A stretch of DNA of 8,878 bases. Origin: Acholeplasmatales bacterium Tener_01 (GTDB taxonomy: Bacteria > Bacillota_I > Bacilli_A > ML615J-28 > CAG-698). A program made the position numbers and the translations under genes. Below, piece by piece: positions 1-5,422 of the stretch. The notes beneath the pieces were generated by a model. It saw only the letters and a list, made by a program, of their open reading frames with translations, was not told the origin of the DNA and made no database searches. Position 1 is the stretch's first letter, and the number at the start of each line of letters is the position of its first letter. The stretch covers positions 1-8,878 of the forward strand of contig LVBR01000003.1 of NCBI GenBank assembly GCA_001604495.1, read 5' to 3'.

Positions 1-20
1 AGATGGAGGATTAATTAGAA

Positions 21-983
21 ATGAAGCAAATAAAGATATTATACTTATTAATAACTTGTTTAATGATGGGTTTATTAATTGGGTGTGGCGGAGAAACTGG
101 CTATTATAAGGTTAACGTCATTGATGAATTTGATTTCTTGCTTTCTGAACCAAAAGCGTATTACAAACCAGGCACAAAAATTGTGATAAAAACAATAATA
201 ATATATGATGAATCATATCATATATATGTTAATGGGGTCGAATTAAGGTCTAGTGGCTATGGTGATCATTGTAATTTTTATGAATTTACAATGCCGGAAG
301 AAGATGTAGAACTTCTTTTAACTTTTAAAGACTTATATGAGAAATATGAATATCAAATATATCAATTATTTGGAAAGATAGAAAATATTGATAAAGTGGC
401 GATTTATCACAAAAAACAAAGTTTTGATGAGTTCGATACAAGAGAGTTTTCAACTGATATTAATGATATTGAGAGAATGTTAGAGATGTTAAATCAGGAG
501 GTTTCTAGCCGCTTGCCTGTTAGGGAGCATACTATAGAAGAGTTAAATAATAGAACAATAGTACAGTATTATTCCAATGATGAACTAGTGATTGAAATTG
601 AGTTTATCGATGCTTTACATGGCTTCTATAATCCTTATGATTATAAAAACTATTACTTTACAGATGAGACATATACTATTCCAAAACTAGAAAATATTGA
701 ATTGACGACTTATAAATTCTATCGTGATTGGAACGATTGTGATGTTAAACGAATAAGTGATGATTCTGTTGTGTTTCGCTATAGTGCTATGGATAATATT
801 GATTTTGTTCCATACAGCGAAGAATTAGAAGATTTTAATCTTGAATACTACATTGATAGTGGATATGGTAAGATTTATTTAATTAGTGATAGATTATTCA
901 TACTTAATAATGAGGTATATGAAATTGTTAGTAATTCTAGATATTGGGCCTACAGTTATTTCAAAAAAAACAGTATAAAATAA
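21..983 (+). CDS. putative lipoprotein of unknown function
   Basis: This 320-residue protein has an N-terminal lipoprotein signal: basic MKQIK, a hydrophobic stretch and a lipobox LLIGC with the lipidated Cys at residue 22. It should therefore be exported and anchored to the outer face of the membrane. A GGAGG ribosome binding site lies about 12 nt upstream of the ATG. Residues ~45-102 resemble a small beta-sandwich seen in some Firmicute lipoproteins: a 'YKPGTKI' start, a central 'YHIYVNGVEL' and a closing 'FTMPEEDVELLLTF'. The rest (~105-320) is rich in acidic and aromatic residues and I do not recognise it. No catalytic motif is visible. Its promoter lies outside the window and no clear terminator follows, so its operon partners are unknown. 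Coding status is well supported by length and signal peptide; function is unknown. Confidence 0.8.
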   Translation: MKQIKILYLLITCLMMGLLIGCGGETGYYKVNVIDEFDFLLSEPKAYYKPGTKIVIKTIIIYDESYHIYVNGVELRSSGYGDHCNFYEFTMPEEDVELLLTFKDLYEKYEYQIYQLFGKIENIDKVAIYHKKQSFDEFDTREFSTDINDIERMLEMLNQEVSSRLPVREHTIEELNNRTIVQYYSNDELVIEIEFIDALHGFYNPYDYKNYYFTDETYTIPKLENIELTTYKFYRDWNDCDVKRISDDSVVFRYSAMDNIDFVPYSEELEDFNLEYYIDSGYGKIYLISDRLFILNNEVYEIVSNSRYWAYSYFKKNSIK

Positions 984-1053
984 ATTATATAAACTTGTTG
1001 TTGTGGAACAGAACTAGTATGCTATTTTATTTATTAGACATTATATTAATAAA
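984..1053. other. short intergenic gap without recognisable content
   Basis: Between the lipoprotein stop and the rplS promoter the sequence is AT-rich. I see no hairpin with a T-run, no ORF with a ribosome binding site and no repeat. Confidence 0.5.
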
Positions 1054-1060
1054 AAAATTG

Positions 1061-1089
1061 TTGCAATTTTAGATAAATAATAGTATAAT
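1061..1089 (+). promoter_or_regulatory. SigA-type promoter of rplS
   Basis: TTGCAA (1061-1066) and TATAAT (1084-1089) are separated by 17 nt, the optimal spacing. The expected transcription start is near 1096, exactly where a small hairpin begins. The -35 box sits in an inverted repeat, AAAATTG-TTG-CAATTTT (1054-1070). Confidence 0.85.
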
Positions 1090-1095
1090 ATAAAA

Positions 1096-1160
1096 GGTTA
1101 TGAAAATAACCTATCACATTGCTCCGCTGTTACCAATCAAGTAGGTAAGAATGAGCATTG
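1096..1160 (+). promoter_or_regulatory. L19-type ribosomal protein leader RNA
   Basis: This untranslated leader of rplS begins with a perfect hairpin, GGTTAT-GAAA-ATAACC (1096-1111). A second, two-part stem follows: TGCTC (1120-1124) with GAGCA (1153-1157) and, inside it, TTACC (1130-1134) with GGTAA (1144-1148), separated by an asymmetric internal loop. Position, size and the internal-loop architecture fit the L19 leader family known upstream of rplS in Firmicutes. There L19 is thought to bind its own mRNA and limit its synthesis. Assignment to that family is from memory of its general form; the pairing is seen directly. Confidence 0.65.
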
Positions 1161-1180
1161 GAAGAAGGAGCGTGAAAACA

Positions 1181-1528
1181 ATGAGTCAACAACTAATTAA
1201 CCAAATTACTAGTGAGTACATGAAGAATGATGTTCCTGAATTTCGTCCTGGTGATACTGTAAAAGTACACGTTAAGATTATTGAAGGTGACACTCATCGT
1301 ATTCAAATTTTTGAAGGTTTAGTTATTAAAAGACGCGGAAGTGGAATTAGTGAAACATTCACAGTTAGAAAGAATTCTAATGGTGTAGGCGTTGAAAGAA
1401 CATTCCCAATCCATGCACCAATCGTTGCTAAGATTGAAGTTGTTCGTAAAGGTAAAGTACGTCGTGCTAAGCTTAATTACATCCGTGGATTATCTGCTAA
1501 GGCAGCTCGTATTAAAGAGCGTAGATAG
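1181..1528 (+). CDS. rplS: 50S ribosomal protein L19
   Basis: This 115-residue protein is ribosomal protein L19, a component of the large subunit at the interface with the small subunit. The family pattern is clear throughout: 'FRPGDTVKVHVKI', then 'RIQIFEGLVIKRRGSGISETFTVRK', then 'GVGVERTFPIHAP' and a basic C-terminus. The length matches the usual 114-117 residues. An in-frame ATG at 1151 would add ten residues, but it falls inside the leader stem. The ATG at 1181 is preceded by AAGGAG at 1165-1170 and gives the usual family N-terminus (MSQQLINQIT), so it is preferred. The gene is transcribed alone, from the promoter at 1061 to the terminator at 1545. In many bacteria it follows trmD, which is not present here. 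Confidence 0.97.
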   Translation: MSQQLINQITSEYMKNDVPEFRPGDTVKVHVKIIEGDTHRIQIFEGLVIKRRGSGISETFTVRKNSNGVGVERTFPIHAPIVAKIEVVRKGKVRRAKLNYIRGLSAKAARIKERR

Positions 1529-1544
1529 TCAAAAACTAGAAAAA

Positions 1545-1577
1545 CGAAAAAAGGCATGTTTATCATGTCTTTTTTTT
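1545..1577 (+). terminator. intrinsic terminator of rplS
   Basis: The stem is GGCATG (1553-1558) with CATGTC (1564-1569), including one G-U pair, and a TTTAT loop. It is flanked by an A-run and followed by about eight T residues. It separates rplS from the regulator gene. Confidence 0.85.
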
Positions 1578-1601
1578 GTTTGCTTTGTTTTCATAAAATT
1601 G

Positions 1602-1630
1602 TTGCAAATTTTCATAATGTGTGATAAAAT
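1602..1630 (+). promoter_or_regulatory. SigA-type promoter of the LacI-family regulator
   Basis: TTGCAA (1602-1607) and TAAAAT (1625-1630) are 17 nt apart, giving a start near 1637. The -35 surroundings, AAAATTGTTGCAAATTTT, are nearly identical to those of the rplS promoter. Confidence 0.7.
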
Positions 1631-1656
1631 AAAAATAAGAAAGGTAGAGTGCTAAT

Positions 1657-2649
1657 ATGAATCAAACTAAAATTTATGACATAGCTGGTGCAGCTGGCGT
1701 TAGTTTAGCAACAGTTTCTAGAGTATTAAATCATCCAGAAAAAGTTAAGGAAGCCACTCGTAACAAAGTATTAAGAATAATTAAAGATAAAGGATATAAA
1801 CCTAATGCTAATGCACGTGGTCTTGCAAGTCGAAAATCTACAACCGTTGCTGTTGTTATTCCTGAACTTTCTCGTGCCAGTGTTGCCGAAATGATTCAAG
1901 GAATCGACGATGCCGCAAAGAAATATGGATATACAATTAGACTTTTCATTAATCGTGATCAAGCCTTACAAGAAGATTTGTGGGGAGAAGTTATTGCATC
2001 AAGTGTTGATGGCATTCTATTTATGAACGATGAAATGACAAAAGAGACTTATCGTCAAGTTGAATATACACCAGTTCCTGTTGTGTTTGTTAACTCACTA
2101 AGTCAAAAGGATACAATTGGTAGTGTATGTGTTGATTATGAAGATTGTTCATATTCAATTACAAAAGAGATGATAAATCGTGGAAATAAACGAATTGTAT
2201 TTGTTGGAACAGAACACAAATATACATTAAATGAAATGAAAGAACGTGGATATAAACGTGCAATGGTTGAAGCTGGTCTTGAACCTGAAGTTATTTATTC
2301 AAGTGGTAATATTGACAAGAATGAAGTATTCTTCAATAACTATTTAGATAATAACAAACCAGAAGTTGCTTTAGTTGTACGTGACTCAATGGCAATTTCA
2401 CTTATGAACATTGCAAATAAGAGAGGAATCAAGGTTCCTGATATGTTACAAGTAATCGGATTCCAAAACACAAGATATGCACTTCTATCTAATCCTAAAT
2501 TAACTTGTGCTGAAATTCCTATTTATGAAATGGGTAATAAGGCCATGAGTTATTTAACAGAGTTAATGAAAGATGAAAATGCAAATCGTAGAAAAGCAAA
2601 TAAGATTTTGCTTGCATATGATATTTGTTGGAGAGAATCAACTAAATAG
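1657..2649 (+). CDS. ccpA: LacI-family transcriptional regulator, CcpA-like
   Basis: This 330-residue protein has an N-terminal LacI helix-turn-helix ('KIYDIAGAAGVSLATVSRVLN', residues ~5-25). The hinge helix follows as 'PNANARGLASRKS' (~50-62), then a periplasmic-binding-protein-like effector core ('TVAVVIPEL', 'VDGILFMN', 'VPVVFVNS', 'VIGFQNTRYA'). The DNA-binding and hinge segments and the C-terminal 'RESTK' resemble CcpA of Bacillus, the global carbon catabolite regulator that binds cre sites with phospho-Ser-HPr. The effector core is more diverged, so it could be a paralogue with another ligand. Start choice: ATG with AAGG about 12 nt upstream, 20 nt after the predicted transcription start. 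It has its own promoter and no terminator before the tyrS T-box, so some readthrough is likely. In B. subtilis, as I recall, ccpA and tyrS also lie in the same neighbourhood. Family certain; CcpA orthology likely. Confidence 0.75.
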   Translation: MNQTKIYDIAGAAGVSLATVSRVLNHPEKVKEATRNKVLRIIKDKGYKPNANARGLASRKSTTVAVVIPELSRASVAEMIQGIDDAAKKYGYTIRLFINRDQALQEDLWGEVIASSVDGILFMNDEMTKETYRQVEYTPVPVVFVNSLSQKDTIGSVCVDYEDCSYSITKEMINRGNKRIVFVGTEHKYTLNEMKERGYKRAMVEAGLEPEVIYSSGNIDKNEVFFNNYLDNNKPEVALVVRDSMAISLMNIANKRGIKVPDMLQVIGFQNTRYALLSNPKLTCAEIPIYEMGNKAMSYLTELMKDENANRRKANKILLAYDICWRESTK

Positions 2650-2678
2650 GCGTTGAGTAAGAAGAAGTATAAAATATT

Positions 2679-2850
2679 GATTGAATGACAGAGACTTTAG
2701 GGTTGGTGAAACTAAAGCATAGATATTTTAGAATTACACTTAGGAGCTATTTACTAATTGAGTGAAGATTATTGATTAATCTTAACTAAGGTGGTACCGC
2801 GGATAATTATTTCGTCCTTAGAATTGTAGTGTTCTAAGGACTTTTTATTT
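2679..2850 (+). promoter_or_regulatory. T-box riboswitch, tyrosine specific
   Basis: The hallmark T-box sequence AAGGTGGTACCGCGG lies at 2788-2802. Upstream are an apical Stem I hairpin, CTTTAG/CTAAAG (2695-2700/2712-2717) enclosing GGTTGGTG, and a specifier region with TAC (Tyr) at 2735-2737 followed by a purine. Stem III is AAGATT/AATCTT (2765-2770/2778-2783). CTAAGG (2786-2791) can pair with CCTTAG (2816-2821) to form the antiterminator, which competes with the terminator below. The bulge TGGT (2792-2795) would pair with a tRNA ending ACCA, fitting an A discriminator as in tRNA-Tyr. Uncharged tRNA-Tyr should stabilise the antiterminator and switch tyrS on. No convincing promoter is visible; a TATAAA at 2668-2673 lacks a good -35, so transcription may start there weakly or read in from the regulator. 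Confidence 0.95.
2814..2850 (+). terminator. T-box-controlled terminator upstream of tyrS
   Basis: GTCCTTAGAA (2814-2823) pairs perfectly with TTCTAAGGAC (2832-2841) around an 8-nt loop and is followed by a T-run. The left arm overlaps the antiterminator strand CCTTAG, which makes the two folds mutually exclusive. Confidence 0.93.
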
Positions 2851-2869
2851 AATAAAAATGGAGGATATT

Positions 2870-4093
2870 ATGGGAATTTATGAAGAATTAGAGTGGAGAG
2901 GACTAATTAAGGACGTTTCTGATCCATCATTAAGAGAAAAGTTAAATAAGGGAGGAATGACATTCTATATTGGAACTGATCCTACTGGTGATTCATTACA
3001 TATTGGACATTTCTCAAGCTTTTTGATTTGTAAGAGACTAAAGGATGCTGGACATAATCCAATTGTTTTAGTTGGTGGTGCAACTGGACTAATTGGGGAT
3101 CCTAAACCAGATAGTGAGCGTCCAATGGTTAAGTATGAAACAGTTGAACATAATTTCAATTGTTTAAAAGAACAACTAACTAAATTGTTCGGATGTGAAG
3201 TTGTTAATAATTATGATTGGAGTAAAGATTTAAACTTCATTGATTTCTTACGTGACTTTGGTAAATATTTTAATGTTAACTACATGTTAAATAAAGACAT
3301 TGTAGCACGTAGACTTGATCAAGGAATTACTTATACTGAATTCAGCTATATGCTTATGCAAGCAATGGATTTTTGGTATTTAAATGAAAATAAAAACGTA
3401 ACATTACAAGTTGCTGGTCAAGACCAATGGGGTAATATTACTGCTGGTATTGAGTTAATCAGAAAAAAGAGTGGAAAAGAAGCATATGCTTTCACAATGC
3501 CACTATTAACTAAGAGTGATGGAACTAAATTTGGTAAAACAAATGGTAAAGCAATATGGCTTGATAGTGAAAAGACTTCACCTTATGAGATGTACCAATT
3601 CTTTATCAATACTGAAGATACTAAAGTTATTGATTATTTGAAGTTCTTAACATTCCTTTCTAAAGAAGAAATTGAAGAACTTGAAGAAAAGAATAACAAT
3701 CAACCACACTTAAGAGAAGCTCATAAAGCTTTAGCACATGAAGTAATTACATTCCTTCATGGAGAAGATGCTTATAATGAAGCTTTAAAAATCAGTGAAG
3801 CACTATTTAGTGGTAGAGTTAATGAATTAAATGCTAAAGAAATCGAACAAGCATTTAGCGATTTTGAAAAGACAAAATTAGATAGCGATATTAATATTGT
3901 TGATTTGTTAGTTAAGTTAGGTGCCGCAACAAGCAAGAGTGAAGCAAGAAGATTTGTTGAAGGCGGAGGCGTTACAATCAATGGTATAGTTAATAAAGAT
4001 ATCGCTTCACAAGTTGGTAAAAAGGATGCAGTTGAAGGTAAATACATCGTTGTAAGACGTGGAAAGAAGAATTATTATCTTATTGAGTGTTAA
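2870..4093 (+). CDS. tyrS: tyrosyl-tRNA synthetase
   Basis: This class I aminoacyl-tRNA synthetase of 407 residues charges tRNA-Tyr with tyrosine in the cytoplasm. The catalytic Rossmann domain carries 'HIGH' at residues 44-47 and the KMSKS-type loop 'KFGKT' at 220-224. By comparison with Bacillus TyrRS, tyrosine-binding positions are preserved: Y33 in 'TFYIGTDPT', D77 in 'GATGLIGDP', Y160/Q164/D167 in 'FSYMLMQAMDF', and Q186. The usual GGSDQ is AGQDQ here, a small variation. A C-terminal S4-like RNA-binding domain (~340-407) ends in 'VVRRGKKNYYLI'. The start is ATG 2870, five nt after TGGAGG. An in-frame ATG at 2858 lies upstream of or within that ribosome binding site and is rejected. Expression is set by the T-box. 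Confidence 0.97.
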   Translation: MGIYEELEWRGLIKDVSDPSLREKLNKGGMTFYIGTDPTGDSLHIGHFSSFLICKRLKDAGHNPIVLVGGATGLIGDPKPDSERPMVKYETVEHNFNCLKEQLTKLFGCEVVNNYDWSKDLNFIDFLRDFGKYFNVNYMLNKDIVARRLDQGITYTEFSYMLMQAMDFWYLNENKNVTLQVAGQDQWGNITAGIELIRKKSGKEAYAFTMPLLTKSDGTKFGKTNGKAIWLDSEKTSPYEMYQFFINTEDTKVIDYLKFLTFLSKEEIEELEEKNNNQPHLREAHKALAHEVITFLHGEDAYNEALKISEALFSGRVNELNAKEIEQAFSDFEKTKLDSDINIVDLLVKLGAATSKSEARRFVEGGGVTINGIVNKDIASQVGKKDAVEGKYIVVRRGKKNYYLIEC

Positions 4094-4100
4094 AAAAAGA

Positions 4101-4143
4101 AAGAAAAAGTAACGCGTAAAACGTTTACATTGTACTTTTTCTT
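4101..4143 (+). terminator. possible AT-rich terminator hairpin after tyrS
   Basis: AAGAAAAAGTA (4101-4111) pairs perfectly with TACTTTTTCTT (4133-4143). Inside the loop, GTAAA (4116-4120) pairs with TTTAC (4124-4128). The stem has few G-C pairs and no separate T-tract beyond the arm itself, so termination may be inefficient. It overlaps the -35 of the next promoter and encloses a cre-like site. Confidence 0.45.
4114..4130 (+). promoter_or_regulatory. cre-like operator upstream of the importer promoter
   Basis: The minus-strand sequence ATGTAAACGTTTTAC matches the first part of the catabolite-responsive element (WTGNAANCGNWNNCW) but misses the final CW. Its central CG (4122-4123) lies 20 bp before the -35 box, near -55 from the predicted start. 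CcpA is known to activate some Bacillus promoters from that kind of upstream position. The same nonamer recurs at the same offset before the antiporter promoter. Binding is inferred. Confidence 0.4.
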
Positions 4144-4171
4144 GATTTCATAAAAATCCCCTTGCTATAAT
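4142..4171 (+). promoter_or_regulatory. SigA-type promoter of the importer leader
   Basis: TTGATT (4142-4147) and TATAAT (4166-4171) are 18 nt apart, with a TGC extended -10 element (4163-4165). The expected start is near 4178, about 19 nt before the leader-peptide ATG. Confidence 0.75.
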
Positions 4172-4196
4172 AAATGTAGAAGGAAAAGGGAAATAT

Positions 4197-4265
4197 ATGT
4201 TATTAATTAGTTTAACTTACTTATATTATAGCTATATTTATTATCCAAGGGAAAATGTGTTTTAA
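4197..4265 (+). CDS. tyrosine-rich leader peptide (putative)
   Basis: This is a 22-codon ORF with ATG at 4197 and TAA at 4263-4265. AAAGGG (4185-4190) lies six nt upstream, a plausible ribosome binding site close to the predicted mRNA 5' end. Codons 8-16 read 'YLYYSYIYY', so six of 22 residues are Tyr. It sits directly after tyrS and in the leader of an aromatic amino-acid-type importer, ahead of a terminator with alternative pairings. The arrangement matches classical leader peptides whose ribosome stalls when the cognate charged tRNA is scarce. It has no other apparent function. AT-rich DNA favours TAT codons, so chance cannot be excluded, but the clustering, ribosome binding site and placement argue for a real leader. 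Confidence 0.55.
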   Translation: MLLISLTYLYYSYIYYPRENVF

Positions 4266-4303
4266 TTAACATTATTATCTTGGTCTTTTTGCTTTGGAAA
4301 GAC
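4245..4303 (+). other. leader RNA hairpins downstream of the Tyr codons
   Basis: CCAAG (4245-4249) pairs with CTTGG (4279-4283), with an inner AATGT/ACATT stem, so this fold spans the end and stop codon of the leader ORF. GTCTTT (4283-4288) pairs with AAAGAC (4298-4303). Further, 4221-4229 in the Tyr codons is perfectly complementary to 4304-4312 (9 A-T pairs), and 4239-4245 to 4318-4324. These pairings could couple leader translation to the attenuator. Confidence 0.35.
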
Positions 4304-4328
4304 ATAATATAATTATAGATAATATTAG

Positions 4329-4411
4329 CTAGTTATTACACAACCATAGGGCATTAGGTAATAGCTAGTAAGTATAGGGTTATTACTTAATGTAATAGCC
4401 CTTTTGTTTTT
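4329..4411 (+). terminator. attenuator with alternative 1:2, 2:3 and 3:4 pairings
   Basis: Four segments alternate. Segment 1 CTAGTTATTAC (4329-4339) pairs with segment 2 GTAATAGCTAG (4358-4368). Segment 3 GGGTTATTAC (4377-4386) pairs with segment 4 GTAATAGCCC (4392-4401), followed by TTTTGTTTTT, an intrinsic terminator. Segment 2 can instead pair with 3 (4356-4366 with 4378-4388, about 11 pairs counting wobbles), which would remove the terminator stem. If 1:2 forms, transcription stops; if segment 1 is occupied, 2:3 forms and transcription continues into the importer. The pairings are read directly; the switching is inferred. Confidence 0.75.
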
Positions 4412-4442
4412 AATACTTAGAGGTTTATTAGGAGGAAGAAGA

Positions 4443-5420
4443 ATGAAAAACCTATTTAAGAAAATTTTAGTGGGATGCTTAGTTTTAGTGAGCGTATTTG
4501 TATTTGGTGGATGTGGAAAGAAAGAAAAGAAAGTCGTTTCTATTATCCAATATGTTAGTGCATCAGCATTAGATGATGCTAAAGATGGTATTATCGAAGG
4601 ATTAAAGTCAAAAGGATTTGTTGACGGAGAAAATGTTGAAATTGTTATTTACAACCCTCAAGCAAAAGCAGATGCTTTAGCTCAAATGTGCGAAACTGCA
4701 GTTAAGAAGAGTGATTTAATTTTCGCTATTGCAACTCCAGTTGCTCAAGCTTTAGTTAATGAACTTGATAAACAAGGAGCAAAAGTTCCAGTTCTATTCA
4801 CAGCTGTTACTGACCCAGTTGCATCAAATATTATTAGTGATGCTAAAAAACCTGGTGGATTAATCAGTGGAACAAGTGATATCAACCCTGTTAGTGATCA
4901 AGTTAATCTATTAAAAGAAATCAATGCTAGTGCTAAGAAGCTTGGATTTATCTACACTGCTGGTGAAAATAACTCTGTTATTCAACTTAACATGGCAAAA
5001 GAAGCTGCAAGCAAGATTGGTGTAGAAGTTGTTGATAAAGCTTGTACAAACTCAACTGACTTAGAACAAGTAGTTACAAGTCTAATCAATGCTGGTATCG
5101 ATGCATTATATGTTCCTACAGATAACGATGTTGCAAGTCAAATGTCACTTTTAGCATCACTTTGTAATCAAGCTAAAGTTATTACAATCTGTGGTGAAGA
5201 AGGATTAGTTAAAGATGGTGGAACACTAACAGTTGGTAGTGTTAATTATCTTGAATTAGGTAAGATGACTGGTGTTATGGGAGCTGAAGTATTAAACGGT
5301 AAAGATGTTGGTACTATGCCTGTTCAATATTTCTCAAGCACTGAATACAAAGTTAATAAAGAAACAATTAGAGAATTTGGCTTAGCTGTTCCAGAAGCTA
5401 TTATTAATAAATCTAAATAA
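4443..5420 (+). CDS. ABC transporter substrate-binding lipoprotein, TrpX-like
   Basis: This 325-residue exported binding protein carries a lipoprotein signal (MKNLFKKI, hydrophobic core, lipobox FGGC with Cys at residue 24) followed by a lysine-rich linker. The mature part has the ABC_sub_bind type fold: 'VSIIQYVSASALDDAKDGIIEGL', 'NVEIVIYNPQAKAD', 'DLIFAIATPVAQAL', 'VPVLFTAVTDPVAS', 'ISGTSDINPV', 'KLGFIYTAGENNS', 'LYVPTDNDV'. This family includes TrpX of TrpXYZ aromatic amino-acid importers in Firmicutes. ATG 4443 follows AGGAGG with 7-nt spacing and gives a proper signal peptide; an upstream in-frame ATG at 4404 falls in the terminator tail and is rejected. It is the first gene of the importer operon. 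Substrate is not readable from the protein; the Tyr-rich leader suggests tyrosine. Confidence 0.9.
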   Translation: MKNLFKKILVGCLVLVSVFVFGGCGKKEKKVVSIIQYVSASALDDAKDGIIEGLKSKGFVDGENVEIVIYNPQAKADALAQMCETAVKKSDLIFAIATPVAQALVNELDKQGAKVPVLFTAVTDPVASNIISDAKKPGGLISGTSDINPVSDQVNLLKEINASAKKLGFIYTAGENNSVIQLNMAKEAASKIGVEVVDKACTNSTDLEQVVTSLINAGIDALYVPTDNDVASQMSLLASLCNQAKVITICGEEGLVKDGGTLTVGSVNYLELGKMTGVMGAEVLNGKDVGTMPVQYFSSTEYKVNKETIREFGLAVPEAIINKSK

Positions 5421-5422
5421 AA

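Noticed and set aside
1151..1180. Earlier in-frame start for rplS
   Set aside because: The ATG lies inside the leader stem and lacks a good ribosome binding site; the ATG at 1181 has AAGGAG and gives the normal L19 N-terminus.
1392..1655. 87-codon plus-strand ORF overlapping the rplS 3' end and terminator
   Set aside because: It is out of frame with rplS, runs through the terminator and promoter, and lacks a ribosome binding site.
4116..4128. TyrR box (TGTAAA-N6-TTTACA)
   Set aside because: The half-sites look similar, but the spacing is 3 rather than 6, and TyrR is a gammaproteobacterial regulator.
4294..4323. Second promoter (TTGGAA, 18 nt, GATAAT) just before the attenuator
   Set aside because: The -35 match is poor, and AT-rich DNA offers many -10 look-alikes. 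Kept only as an alternative; if real, the transcript would bypass the leader ORF.
4294..4332. Short TTG-start ORF running into attenuator segment 1
   Set aside because: It would place a ribosome near segment 1, but it has no ribosome binding site and no amino-acid bias of note.
4404..4442. Earlier in-frame start for the binding lipoprotein
   Set aside because: It falls in the T-tract of the attenuator terminator and would add 13 residues before the signal peptide.
4266..4442. A T-box upstream of the importer
   Set aside because: The GGTGGTACCGCGG-type core and a specifier hairpin are absent; the region is organised differently.
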